DNA of 64,000 nt from Anaerolineae bacterium (lineage in GTDB: Bacteria > Chloroflexota > Anaerolineae > Anaerolineales > E44-bin32), in assembly GCA_011192015.1 (NCBI GenBank), contig DUET01000064.1, positions 1 to 64,000 on the forward strand. The letters run 5' to 3'. Position 1 is the first letter of the stretch. Each line of letters begins with the position of its first letter. The translations under genes and the position numbers were made by a program. The notes beneath the pieces were generated by a model, which was not told the origin of the DNA, ran no database searches, and saw only the letters and a list, made by a program, of their open reading frames with translations. Of this stretch, positions 53,760-61,893 are shown in pieces.

Positions 53760-54845
53760 TCAACTCTCCGGGAGGATTTTCCTGAGAAGCCGCAGCCAAT
53801 TTCCCCCGAGTACTGCCTCCGCGTCTTCCTGGCTGAAGCCTCTTCTGCGCAGTGCAGGTCCAATAAACCGCAGGTCCGCCACGCTGTCAAGGTCTTGAGG
53901 CACGAGCTCCAATCCGTACCCCCCGTCCAGGTCCGATCCGATTCCCACATGCTCGGCGCTACCGACCAGCTGGCAAACGTGGTCGATGTGCATGACAACA
54001 TCATCGAGGGTCACCGCGGCGCGCCCATCGGAAACTCGCCAACCATCCTTGAGGAACCGATTGCCGATCACGATGCCCATCACGCCTCCACGCTCGGCCA
54101 GCCCCATGATGGCTTCGTCGGTGAGGTGCCGATCGAGGAACGTGCTGTTGGGCAACAGGGTTCTCGGATTGCTGTGGGAAGCGATGATGGTCCCGGGATA
54201 GCGCTCCAAACTTTGGAGCACGGCCTCCTCCGCCAGATGGCTGATATCGAGGGTCATGCCCAAATCCGCCATGGCTTCGAGCAGATCCCATCCTTCGGAA
54301 GTGTAAGGGCCTGGCTCTCGAGTGCCTCCCGCATAGCGCGTCGCCATCCAGGCCGGCCCAACGATGCGCACACCGCGCTCATACCACATGGGAAGTTCGG
54401 ATGGATTGCGAACCCCATCCGCTCCTTCCATGAGGATCACCATCCCGAGCTGGGGCCGCACCGGTTTTTCCTCCCAGCGGGAGACAACGTCCTGCAGATC
54501 GGCATGGGTCAGGAGCATGCGGAATTTGTCGGGATGGTTCTCCAGCAAGCGGTGATAGGCGTCCAGATTCTGGGCATACAGGCGATGCGCCTGCTCGGCG
54601 TCCTTGTAGCGGCGCTTTTCCCAGGGCCGCAGCTGCTTTCGCACGGGCGTGGCGAACAGGGTTGCGAACACCACGCCCACACGGCCTCGAACCCACGCAT
54701 CCCAAGCCAGCATGGCGGTTCCATTGCGCTCGGGGATGTCGGTATCGCGTTCGCGCTCCCGGATTTCTGCAAGCGGGAGCGAATAGTCCCGATCGAAGCT
54801 CAACATGTTCCAGGCGATATCTTCGTGCCCATCCACAATCAGCAT
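53760..54845 (-). CDS. Membrane dipeptidase family protein (peptidase M19)
   Basis: A 361-residue dipeptidase of the amidohydrolase TIM-barrel type. Metal residues: IVDGHEDIAW (H-x-D), the bridging Glu in ILMEGADG, His in LDISHLAE, the second His in IIASHSNPR, and an Asp in GIGSDLDGG. The family cleaves dipeptides, including D-forms, in the cytosol in bacteria. The ATG at 54845 shares its A with the TGA of the luciferase-like gene, so the pair is coupled; GAAGGAAG precedes it. An extension to 54881 is not needed. Confidence 0.9.
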   Translation of the reverse strand: MLIVDGHEDIAWNMLSFDRDYSLPLAEIRERERDTDIPERNGTAMLAWDAWVRGRVGVVFATLFATPVRKQLRPWEKRRYKDAEQAHRLYAQNLDAYHRLLENHPDKFRMLLTHADLQDVVSRWEEKPVRPQLGMVILMEGADGVRNPSELPMWYERGVRIVGPAWMATRYAGGTREPGPYTSEGWDLLEAMADLGMTLDISHLAEEAVLQSLERYPGTIIASHSNPRTLLPNSTFLDRHLTDEAIMGLAERGGVMGIVIGNRFLKDGWRVSDGRAAVTLDDVVMHIDHVCQLVGSAEHVGIGSDLDGGYGLELVPQDLDSVADLRFIGPALRRRGFSQEDAEAVLGGNWLRLLRKILPES

Positions 54846-55849
54846 CAGGCTTCCTTCATTTCTGCCGCCAATTGGCGCCAAAAATCATCTCGATCTCCAG
54901 GGATGAAGGGGAGATAGAGTGTCAGGCGATCTGCAAGCCCCTGGTAGCGCTCCTTCAAAGCACCCGCCAGCTCTTCGGCCGGCGCTACGACAGCGAAGGT
55001 CTCCAGCATGTCGTCAGTGATCAGGTTGTGCATTTCCATCCACCCGCCGCGCTTGGAGAGCTCAAGAAGTTGATCGGCCGTCTCCCCCCAGCCGTGATGG
55101 GCCATCACCGGCCGGTAGGTGGGTGTGGATGCATAGAAGCCGATCTGCGCACGGATGAAATCCCGTTCCCCGGGCTCGGTGACCACGAAGACCGGCGCGG
55201 CGATGCTCAAGGCATCCATGCTGCGACCGCTGCGCTCGGCACCCTCGGCAATGGCGGGCCGAATCACTTCAGCAAGGTACTGCGGCGAGTGGTAGGGATG
55301 GACATGGAAGCCATCCGCGATCTCACCCGCCAGGCGGCACAGCCCCGTGTTCACGCCGGCGAGGTAGATGGGGATGTCGGGATGCTTGATCGGCCCGGGA
55401 TTGAAGAAGGGCGACATCAGCGTGAGCTTGTAATGATCGGAGCGATAGTTCAGACGTTCCCCGTTCTGCCAGCAATGCCACAAAGCACGCACTGCGCCGA
55501 TGAGCTCCCGGAACCTACCCACCGGAGATTCCGGCCACGGCATGCCGAAACGCCGCTCGATATGCGCCCGCACCTGCGTTCCCAATCCAAGGATCAACCG
55601 ACCGGATGATGCCTCAGCCAGGTCCCAACTGGAGTAAGCGATCGTGGTGGGGCTGCGTCCAAAGGCGACGGCTATGGCCGTGCCGAATCGGATGTGCGAG
55701 GTGTGCTCAGCAACCAGCGCCAGGGGAAGGAACGGGTCATGCTGCGTCTCGCTCGCCCAAAGTGCATCAAAGCCGATGTCCTCGGCCAGCTCAGCGATGG
55801 CGGGGACGGGTCCTAAAGGTGTGGGTGGTAGGTTGGCATCCAGCTTCAT
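54845..55849 (-). CDS. LLM class flavin-dependent oxidoreductase (F420-type)
   Basis: A 334-residue luciferase-like monooxygenase family enzyme. Features include AELAEDIGFDALWASETQHDPFLPL, GTAIAVAFGRSP, ASSGRLILGLGTQVRAHIERRFG and the C-terminal AGVNTGLCRLAGEIADGFH. This wording matches the TIGR03617-like subgroup predicted to use coenzyme F420. Substrate unknown. It is upstream of and overlaps the dipeptidase gene. If F420-dependent, the organism should have F420 synthesis genes; none is in this window. Confidence 0.88.
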   Translation of the reverse strand: MKLDANLPPTPLGPVPAIAELAEDIGFDALWASETQHDPFLPLALVAEHTSHIRFGTAIAVAFGRSPTTIAYSSWDLAEASSGRLILGLGTQVRAHIERRFGMPWPESPVGRFRELIGAVRALWHCWQNGERLNYRSDHYKLTLMSPFFNPGPIKHPDIPIYLAGVNTGLCRLAGEIADGFHVHPYHSPQYLAEVIRPAIAEGAERSGRSMDALSIAAPVFVVTEPGERDFIRAQIGFYASTPTYRPVMAHHGWGETADQLLELSKRGGWMEMHNLITDDMLETFAVVAPAEELAGALKERYQGLADRLTLYLPFIPGDRDDFWRQLAAEMKEA

Positions 55850-55943
55850 GGTCTCTTCCTATCCGGTTCCATTCCAGCCCGGCTGTCGCGCGGCGTGCTT
55901 CGCAAACATGCAAACCGGGGAAACTTGCCTGCGCTAAGAAGGC

Positions 55944-56363
55944 TCAGTCGAGCCCTTCGAAATCAGCGATCACTTCCCGCCAGGATGGAGGCACGCTGAT
56001 GGACTCCTCATTCTGATAATCGTAGGCCACGATCACGCTCGAGGCCTCAGCGAACTCCGTGCCGTCGTCGATCTCTCGAATCGAGTAGGCCATTTCGATG
56101 CTCTTGTTGCCCAAGCGTGTGGTCCGAACACCGACATGGATACGCTGTCCATAGGCGATGGGTCTTTTATAGGTGCAGCCCGTCTGCACGAGGATGATGC
56201 CGATGCTTTCGAAGTTTCTGCCATCCCACAATCCCAAATGCTGCAGGTATATGGCGCGCGCATTCTCCAGAAAGCTGAAGATCGTGGCATTGTTGACATG
56301 GCGTTGGGCGTCGATGTCCGCATAGCGAATTTCGATCGGCTGGTAGAAGCGGTAATCATTCAC
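55944..56363 (-). CDS. Acyl-CoA thioesterase (4HBT, hotdog fold)
   Basis: A 139-residue protein with the 4HBT signature: EIRYADIDAQRHVNNATIF (the catalytic Asp in D-x-D/Q-x-H-V-N-N) then FLENARAIYLQHLG. These enzymes hydrolyse acyl-CoA thioesters, often aromatic ones. The GTG at 56363 is chosen because it is the first in-frame codon before the conserved domain and GAGG lies upstream; an ATG further up at 56483 would add an unrelated stretch. It lies 94 bases upstream of the luciferase-like gene. Confidence 0.85.
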   Translation of the reverse strand: MNDYRFYQPIEIRYADIDAQRHVNNATIFSFLENARAIYLQHLGLWDGRNFESIGIILVQTGCTYKRPIAYGQRIHVGVRTTRLGNKSIEMAYSIREIDDGTEFAEASSVIVAYDYQNEESISVPPSWREVIADFEGLD

Positions 56364-56549
56364 ACGAAACCTCGTTGAAACAGTTTGTAGCCAGGATCTT
56401 GGCCGGTCCCGGCGATCCAATGCGAGGAAAATCGCACGGCCATTATACGCCCTCTCCGGAACCAGGATCCGAAAAACAGACATTGGTTGCCGGATCAGAG
56501 AGCGATCGCTACGCCTGGTGATAAATCCCCGATCGCGGACCGCCGGTCC

Positions 56550-57176
56550 TCAGCGCCAGGTGACATCCCCACACAGATCCGCCGGATGCTCTGCGTTCCG
56601 AAAGGCTTCAAAGGCCGCGCGTTCGTCCCCCACAGTCGTGGAGCCGCCATGCCCTGGATGCAGGACCGTTTCGTCCGGCCACGTGAAGACGGTCCGAGCA
56701 AGCGAGCCGAGGGAAGCGATCAGATCCTGGTAGCTGGCGGTGTGACCGGGCCCGCTGGGAAAGATGGCGTCGCCCACTACGGCACGCGGCGGGGAGCGTG
56801 AATCCATCAGCCGGAAGGCGACACTGCCTGGCGTATGCCCTGGGATGTGAACAACTTGCAAGCCATCCTCACCGACGGCAAGAACATCACCATCCTCAAG
56901 GAAATCATCCGACTTCAACTCGAAGCGCTGGGCATCAGCCGCATGCAAACTGATGGGCGCATGCAGCGCATCGCTGACGGCCACCAGCGCGCCGACGTGG
57001 TCGGGGTGTCCATGCGTGAGCAAGATACGTGTGATCTTCGTGGGTGCGATCCAATCCAAGATTCTCTCTGCTTCATCACCGGGATCGATGAGTATGCCCG
57101 TGCTTGTCTCAGGATGCAGAACGAGATAGCAGTTCATCTCATAAGGTCCAACCGTCAGCTTCCGAAGCTCGAGCAT
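56550..57176 (-). CDS. MBL-fold metallo-hydrolase (glyoxalase II-like)
   Basis: A 208-residue metallo-beta-lactamase fold protein. The metal motif THGHPDHVG (H-x-H-x-D-H) is followed by HIPGHTPGSVAF, the bridging Asp in VVGDAIFP and a final His in VLHPGHGGSTT. That layout is typical of small glyoxalase II-like hydrolases (YcbL type). A strong GGAGG lies five bases before the ATG at 57176, so the upstream frame is not used. Confidence 0.92.
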   Translation of the reverse strand: MLELRKLTVGPYEMNCYLVLHPETSTGILIDPGDEAERILDWIAPTKITRILLTHGHPDHVGALVAVSDALHAPISLHAADAQRFELKSDDFLEDGDVLAVGEDGLQVVHIPGHTPGSVAFRLMDSRSPPRAVVGDAIFPSGPGHTASYQDLIASLGSLARTVFTWPDETVLHPGHGGSTTVGDERAAFEAFRNAEHPADLCGDVTWR

Positions 57177-57357
57177 GGATACCTCCAAAGGTTGAGGCTC
57201 GATCGCGTTTGCAGGATAACCGGTCTTCGGATTCGAGGCAACCACGGCTCGATGCCATGTTCATGACACGCCGATGCGAAGATTAACAGCCGACCGCTTC
57301 GGTATTTCAACGCCGATAAGATAACTTACCGGAGAAGGATTCGAAGCGGTCAGCGTC

Positions 57358-57579
57358 CTACTTGGAAAGAGCGTAGTATGGTTTGATCTCGCGTTCCTTG
57401 GATTGTGTTCCTTTCTGGAAGCCTTTGGCCATCCAATTACCTGCTGCTAAACACCAGCATACTGCGGGGATCATTCGATCGAGAACACAACCGGCTTCTG
57501 CAACATTCGCTATTCCAACGAGTGCATTGATGATGATAACCATCAAGACCATTAGAAAGCGCATTCCCGGCATTTCCAT
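57358..57579 (-). CDS. Small hypothetical membrane protein
   Basis: Possible 73-residue protein with one or two hydrophobic helices (FLMVLMVIIINALVGIANVA) and a basic C-terminal tail (KGTQSKEREIKPYYALSK). GAGGT stands just before the ATG. No family is recognised and it could be a chance frame. It lies 66 bases downstream of the anti-sigma gene on the same strand, which may place it in the same transcript. Confidence 0.4.
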   Translation of the reverse strand: MEMPGMRFLMVLMVIIINALVGIANVAEAGCVLDRMIPAVCWCLAAGNWMAKGFQKGTQSKEREIKPYYALSK

Positions 57580-57645
57580 ACCTCACATGCTATTGGGTTC
57601 AAAGTGAACACATAAGGTATTCCTCATGCCAATCGTCTCCACGAA

Positions 57646-57963
57646 TTATGGGCCATTATTCACGACTAGCATGAGAATGGTTCCGCCTACCAGAGCCGCA
57701 ACCACAAAACCCACCAGCACGGTCAGAAATACGGTACGCCAGAATACGACCTTCTTTGCATTTTCGAGGGCTTCCATTTCGTCCTCCTTCGTCAGGGGTG
57801 TGGGCACACCAGCAGGCAGCTCTATCGTTGCCTGCTTGGCAAACGCAGCCATCTCCTCGTCTGTTTGTAGGTATTGTTCAATGAACTCGCGTGTCTCTTG
57901 GCTGACTTCATCAGCGAGATACAACGGGAGCAGGTCGGCAATGACACTTCGTGGTAGATCCAT
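57646..57963 (-). CDS. Putative anti-sigma factor without zinc ligands
   Basis: A 105-residue protein. Its first half (SVIADLLPLYLADEVSQETR, then FIEQYLQTDEEMAAF) lines up with zinc-binding anti-sigma domains, but the His and Cys residues of the H-x3-C-x2-C site are missing. A single membrane helix lies at about 75-100. It starts in the last base of the sigma-factor stop (TAATG), so it is coupled. The call is by position and shape; the sequence is too diverged to be sure it binds the sigma factor. Confidence 0.65.
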   Translation of the reverse strand: MDLPRSVIADLLPLYLADEVSQETREFIEQYLQTDEEMAAFAKQATIELPAGVPTPLTKEDEMEALENAKKVVFWRTVFLTVLVGFVVAALVGGTILMLVVNNGP

Positions 57964-58448
57964 TATCTCGTCTCCTCCCGATAGCGATCTTGAATGAGGC
58001 GCTTACGAACACGATGAACCTTGACCTTGGCAGCGCTTAGCGAGATCTTCAGCGCGCGTGCGATTTCGGCATATGGAAGCTCAAGCTCCACTCTCATCAA
58101 AAACGCTGCTCTGTCCAGCTCGGGCAATGTTTGTAATATGCGATGGACCATGTTGATTTCGAAGCGCTGCTCCGTGACCATGGCTGGTCCTGGGTTGGTA
58201 TCCGCATGCTGTTCGTCGAGGGATGTGACCTGTTTCTGCTTTCTCCTTCGTCGTAGGAAGGTATTCCGCGCGATGGCAAACAGGTATGCCTTGAGCGTCT
58301 CGGTGCGAATTGTGTTCCTGCGGGTCCAGGCCCGGACGAACGTCTCGGAGGTGATATCTTCAGCTTCGCTGTGATCACCCGCAAGCCAATAGGTAAAGCG
58401 ATAGACGTCATTGACGTTCGTCTCGTAGAGTTCTTCGAAGGTAAGCAT
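57963..58448 (-). CDS. ECF-type RNA polymerase sigma factor
   Basis: A 161-residue sigma-70 family protein with regions 2 and 4. Region 2: VYRFTYWLAGDHSEAEDITSETFVRAWTRR (D-x-x-x-E-x-F-x-R/x-W). Region 4: LPELDRAAFLMRVELELPYAEIARALKISLSAAKVKVHRVRKRLI. The linker is short, and there is no region 3, as in ECF factors. It heads a two-gene unit with the anti-sigma gene, and is separated by a terminator from the HAAS gene. An upstream GTAAC box is a possible self-controlled promoter, but is not certain. Confidence 0.92.
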   Translation of the reverse strand: MLTFEELYETNVNDVYRFTYWLAGDHSEAEDITSETFVRAWTRRNTIRTETLKAYLFAIARNTFLRRRRKQKQVTSLDEQHADTNPGPAMVTEQRFEINMVHRILQTLPELDRAAFLMRVELELPYAEIARALKISLSAAKVKVHRVRKRLIQDRYREETR

Positions 58449-58546
58449 TGCCTCCCTCTACCCAGAATATCCATGAAAAGCTGGAAAGTTACAACAAGAC
58501 ATCCGATGATGAATGCGTGATCCATCAGATGTGGACCCAATTAAAT

Positions 58547-58584
58547 TAAAACGAGCCAGCCTGCTAGAGGCTGGCTCTCGTTTT
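58547..58584 (-). terminator. Terminator after the HAAS gene
   Basis: A 12-bp stem (AGCCAGCCT region with AGGCTGGCT and a 2-base bulge) lies after the HAAS-protein stop on the minus strand and is followed by TTTTAATTTAATT. Confidence 0.7.
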
Positions 58585-58605
58585 ACCCTGCTGGAGGGCA
58601 AGGGA

Positions 58606-59619
58606 TCATCTCTTCTGTAGAGGTATCGTTATCGGAAATGCGCCTCCCCCGAAAGCATCTCGAAGCATGCGATATCCCATCACCAGTGTCTCGATGCTTG
58701 TGACGATCACCGCCACTCCAAAAGCCAATCGAAATGCATGCATGCCGATGACCTGGAAGCCACCATCGATGTTCTCAGGTAGTATTTTGAAAGTGGCGAT
58801 CCAACCTCCGCCTCCGTGATCCGCCAACCAGGCCGTGTGTCCTTGGATCAGCAGGATCAGGATCGTGATACTCAGGAGGTTCATGGCGATCTTCGCAAGA
58901 CGTGTGGGCAGGGTCCATCGCCCTTGCCATAGCAGGTAGATATCCAAACCGATGCTGGCTACGATGGCTATGCTGATCCATACGATGTACTGGGTGATGA
59001 TCGGATTGGCAAAGAATTCGCCGCCGGGAAACGTCACGAAACCGATCCACTGCGGGAAGAAAACCAAGACGACAAGGATGAGAGTGCTCATGACAATGCC
59101 GAATATTCGTTCACCTCGCTTAACTCTTTCGACCTCGTCGACCTTGGGAAGCTTTTTCGGATCCCAGACTTTCTCTTCGACGTCGGGTCGCACCTCGAAG
59201 CGCTGCAGTATGGCGAACACAACGACCACACTCCCAATCGCAGAGGGGATGGCGGTCAGCAATCCGTCAAGCGCATGTAGAGGAGCAATCGGATCTTGCG
59301 CGATGATGGCAGCGACAGTCCAGGCGAGGATTTGCGCACCCAAGACTGCAGCTAAAACGATCCCCATCACCAGTCGGAAAAGCGGATAGAGCGCAGGACC
59401 GATCAGGTACTGCCCTTCGGGATGGTAGGATGCCGCTACAGCCCGGGGCGAGCCATGCTCCTTCAGCAAGGTAATGATTTCAGCTTCGGTTGGGTCAGGG
59501 CCGGCGCGATCTTCCAGCGCGTCGATCAGCAGCGAACGCAACTCAGCCTGGATATCGGCGCGATTAGTTCGCGGCAGGTGGCGACCGACCTCGTGCACAT
59601 AGCGATCAATGAGACTCAT
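58606..59619 (-). CDS. HAAS-domain membrane protein
   Basis: A 337-residue protein. The N-terminal 70 residues form a HAAS signalling domain (MSLIDRYVHEVGRHLPRTNR through LLKEHGSPRAVAASY), a helical module found next to PadR regulators. About seven membrane helices follow, and short loops contain a soluble segment (about 160-185, RPDVEEKVWDPKKLPKVDE). GGAGG lies before the ATG at 59619. It starts 19 bases after the PadR gene, so the two are one unit; the HAAS domain may pass a membrane signal to PadR. Confidence 0.82.
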   Translation of the reverse strand: MSLIDRYVHEVGRHLPRTNRADIQAELRSLLIDALEDRAGPDPTEAEIITLLKEHGSPRAVAASYHPEGQYLIGPALYPLFRLVMGIVLAAVLGAQILAWTVAAIIAQDPIAPLHALDGLLTAIPSAIGSVVVVFAILQRFEVRPDVEEKVWDPKKLPKVDEVERVKRGERIFGIVMSTLILVVLVFFPQWIGFVTFPGGEFFANPIITQYIVWISIAIVASIGLDIYLLWQGRWTLPTRLAKIAMNLLSITILILLIQGHTAWLADHGGGGWIATFKILPENIDGGFQVIGMHAFRLAFGVAVIVTSIETLVMGYRMLRDAFGGGAFPITIPLQKR

Positions 59620-59638
59620 TCTGTTTACCTCCATTATT

Positions 59639-59983
59639 TCATCCATCCAGCAGGCTTTCCATCATGGTTGTCAGGTCGCGCCATTCCGTCTTCAAAAGAT
59701 CCAACAGGCGCGCTCCCTCAGAGCTGATCTCATAGTAGCGGCGCGGGCGCGAGCCCTCGACGCTCCATTCACTCTGCAGAAGACCCTGCGATTCCAGCCT
59801 TCGGAGGAGGGGATAAAGTGTACCCTGATCGATCTCCAATCCGCGCTCAGACAAATCCCCCATGAGCGCGTAGCCGTATTTGTTCTGCGTGAGCTGGCTC
59901 AGCACGGCCAGGACCAGCACGCCTCGGCGGAGTTCTTGGGTCAATTTCGTGTGGACTTCAGTCAATTCCTTGTTATCCATCAT
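59639..59983 (-). CDS. PadR family transcriptional regulator
   Basis: A 114-residue winged helix of the PadR type: LTQELRRGVLVLAVLSQLTQNKYGYALMGDLSERGLEIDQGTLYPLLRRLESQGLLQSEW, then RRYYEISSEGARLLDLL. PadR proteins repress genes by binding palindromes. The start at 59983 has no ribosome site; it lies seven bases after a perfect TATAAT, so the mRNA is probably leaderless. GTGTTATATACAGTATAA inside the promoter looks like a candidate self-operator. Confidence 0.9.
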   Translation of the reverse strand: MMDNKELTEVHTKLTQELRRGVLVLAVLSQLTQNKYGYALMGDLSERGLEIDQGTLYPLLRRLESQGLLQSEWSVEGSRPRRYYEISSEGARLLDLLKTEWRDLTTMMESLLDG

Positions 59984-59990
59984 GCTGCGC

Positions 59991-60020
59991 ATTATACTGT
60001 ATATAACACACTATTGTCAA
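59991..60020 (-). promoter_or_regulatory. Near-perfect promoter for PadR-HAAS, probably leaderless
   Basis: On the minus strand, TTGACA (60015-60020), an 18-base spacer and TATAAT (59991-59996). Seven bases then lead to the start codon at 59983. The spacer holds a TATATACAGTATA repeat that may bind PadR. Confidence 0.8.
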
Positions 60021-60310
60021 TACCCAATTATAGACAGATTCATATTATTACAGCTATTCAAAATTACATGAAGAAATGTACTGAATCCTATCGCAAGCTG
60101 CGCCGATTGGGTTGATGATCAGAGATGGAAACGATGCATAGATGCTGGTCCCTGCTTCCAATCGGCAATTGTCAATTCCTGTTTATTCATAGCAATCGGA
60201 ATCGGCGGGTCCGAGATGGAACATGGGCTTTGAAATGCTTTTGCACGGTAGAAAGGATAATCAAACCAATTAAGTCCAAAAAACCATGAAAAGAACCAAA
60301 ATCAGGGGAC
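60021..60310. other. Intergenic stretch between the PadR and cold-shock promoters
   Basis: AT-rich DNA with no supported gene. A short frame through it lacks any ribosome site. It divides the leftward PadR-HAAS unit from the rightward cold-shock gene. Confidence 0.5.
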
Positions 60311-60339
60311 TGTACAAAGGAAAAAAGTGATGATATGAT
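60311..60339 (+). promoter_or_regulatory. Candidate promoter of the cold-shock gene with a long leader
   Basis: TGTACA (60311-60316), a 17-base spacer and TATGAT (60334-60339) imply a leader of about 160 bases before the start at 60507. Long structured leaders are usual for cold-shock genes and act as thermosensors in E. coli cspA; whether this one does is unknown. Confidence 0.5.
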
Positions 60340-60506
60340 GGCCGCAGTGGTTGCGCGTGAGTTCTGTCTGCAAGTCGTACGACCAACGCCTGGGCTACGA
60401 CAGCCAGGCTGTTGAGGTTATCCGCTCCCGCGGATGAACACGACCGCCGACGAACGAAACAAGCACCTTCGACTCTCTATTGGATTTGCCGAAAGGAGAC
60501 ACGAGG

Positions 60507-60716
60507 ATGACCGAACGTTTGATCGGCACGGTCAAATGGTTCAACAGCGGGAAGGGATACGGATTCATCCAGCGCGAAGAGGGTGATGACGTCTTTGTCC
60601 ACTACACCGCGATCCAGGCTGAGGGTTTCCGCACACTCGAAGAAGGACAGCGCGTGGAATTCTCGGTCGAACAAGGACCCAAAGGTCCGCAGGCAGCCAA
60701 CGTCGTGATCGTGTAA
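60507..60716 (+). CDS. Cold-shock protein
   Basis: A 69-residue single cold-shock domain: [30 protein letters not shown] has the RNP1 (KGYGFI) and RNP2 (VFVHY) motifs. It binds single-stranded nucleic acid and melts mRNA structure. AAAGGAG lies eight bases before the ATG at 60507. It is flanked by a long leader and a strong terminator, so it is a single-gene transcript. Confidence 0.96.
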   Translation: MTERLIGTVKWFNSGKGYGFIQREEGDDVFVHYTAIQAEGFRTLEEGQRVEFSVEQGPKGPQAANVVIV

Positions 60717-60734
60717 GTTGTGCTTTGCCACTAG

Positions 60735-60766
60735 AAGACCCCGCCTCTTGAGGCGGGGTCTTTGGT
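60735..60766 (+). terminator. Terminator after the cold-shock gene
   Basis: AAGACCCCGCCTC and GAGGCGGGGTCTT, with a 2-base centre, form a long GC-rich stem, then TTGGTTTTCC. It is 18 bases after the cold-shock stop. Confidence 0.85.
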
Positions 60767-60777
60767 TTTCCTCAGTG

Positions 60778-60807
60778 GCTCACAGTTCAATGCATTGAAC
60801 TGTGAGC
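60778..60807. repeat. Perfect 30-base palindrome
   Basis: The half-site GCTCACAGTTCAATG is followed directly by its exact complement, giving 15 perfect base pairs with no loop. It lies between the cold-shock terminator and the convergent end of lipA, with no T-run beside it on either strand. Confidence 0.75.
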
Positions 60808-60835
60808 ATCGATCCCATCCAGGATAGTTTGGTTT

Positions 60836-61792
60836 CTAGGTTGAAAGCTCGCGGTGCAGCACGCTCAAAGCCCGTACCTGCTGCTCGGCATGATACGAAG
60901 AACGCACCAGTGGGCCGCTTTCAACCCAACGGAAACCGATCCCGGTGCCATACTCCCGCAGATCATCGAACGTTTCCGGAGGATAGTAGCGCTCGATAGG
61001 AAGATGCGCTTTCGACGGCTGCAGGTATTGGCCGATGGTGAGGATGTCCACACCCCAATCGCGCAGATCGCGCATCCCATCCTTGACCTCTTCGATCGTC
61101 TCTCCTAAACCAAGCATGATGCCCGATTTGGTGAGCACTTCGGGATCGAGCTGCTTGGCATTCCGGAGCGTCGCCTGCGCCCACGCATAGCGATCCTGCG
61201 GTTGCACCTTCCGAAACAATCGAGGTACGGTCTCCACGTTGTGATTGAGGATTTCAGGGCGCGCATCCATGACGATCTTGAGCGCCTGCTTCGAGCCCTT
61301 GAAATCCGGAATCAACACTTCGACCGAACATCCCGGTTGCAGCTCGCGGATGCGGCGAATGACCATGGCGAAAATCGGCGCCCCGCCATCGGGTCGCTCA
61401 TCGCGATTCACGCTGGTGATCACGGCATGTCGCAGCCCCATGGATTGCACAGCACGCGCCACACGTTCTGGTTCGAGCCAGTCCAACGGCTTGGGGCGAC
61501 CTGTGGTGACATCACAGAAGCGGCACGATCGCGTGCAGATCTCCCCCATCATCAAGAATGTTGCGGTTCCATTCCCCCAGCACTCGCCCATGTTCGGGCA
61601 GTGGGCTTCCTCACAAACGGTGTGAAGCGCCTTGCTGCGCATCAGCATTTGAAGCTGTTTATAGGTCTCGCCTGAAGGGGCGCGAACCTTGATCCACGGT
61701 GGACGTCGCCGAGGTTTATTCTCTGTAGGGGTCAAGGGTTTATCGCCTTGAGGCTTCCACTCGCTATCTGTCATCGCATTTCCGGGAATCAT
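60836..61792 (-). CDS. lipA: Lipoyl synthase
   Basis: Radical SAM enzyme that adds sulfur to octanoyl groups to make lipoate for pyruvate dehydrogenase and the glycine cleavage system. Auxiliary cluster cysteines: [13 protein letters not shown]; the radical SAM motif is [21 protein letters not shown] lies before it. The end, [13 protein letters not shown], has the conserved R-S-S-Y that holds the auxiliary cluster. The ATG at 61792 has GAGGT upstream; a start at 61774 is possible. Confidence 0.96.
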   Translation of the reverse strand: MIPGNAMTDSEWKPQGDKPLTPTENKPRRRPPWIKVRAPSGETYKQLQMLMRSKALHTVCEEAHCPNMGECWGNGTATFLMMGEICTRSCRFCDVTTGRPKPLDWLEPERVARAVQSMGLRHAVITSVNRDERPDGGAPIFAMVIRRIRELQPGCSVEVLIPDFKGSKQALKIVMDARPEILNHNVETVPRLFRKVQPQDRYAWAQATLRNAKQLDPEVLTKSGIMLGLGETIEEVKDGMRDLRDWGVDILTIGQYLQPSKAHLPIERYYPPETFDDLREYGTGIGFRWVESGPLVRSSYHAEQQVRALSVLHRELST

Positions 61793-61893
61793 TCTACCTC
61801 GCTTTCGCAGATGCTGGACAAAGCTTGAATGCATGGTGAAGATGAAGTAATGTGTAAGTATCCAGCAACTGGCGAGGGGAAGGGTGTGCTCTC

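Noticed and set aside
53427-54917. Open frame of 496 codons on the + strand
   Set aside because: It lies opposite the M19 dipeptidase and its neighbour, has no family resemblance, and is explained by high GC and the codon bias of the real genes.
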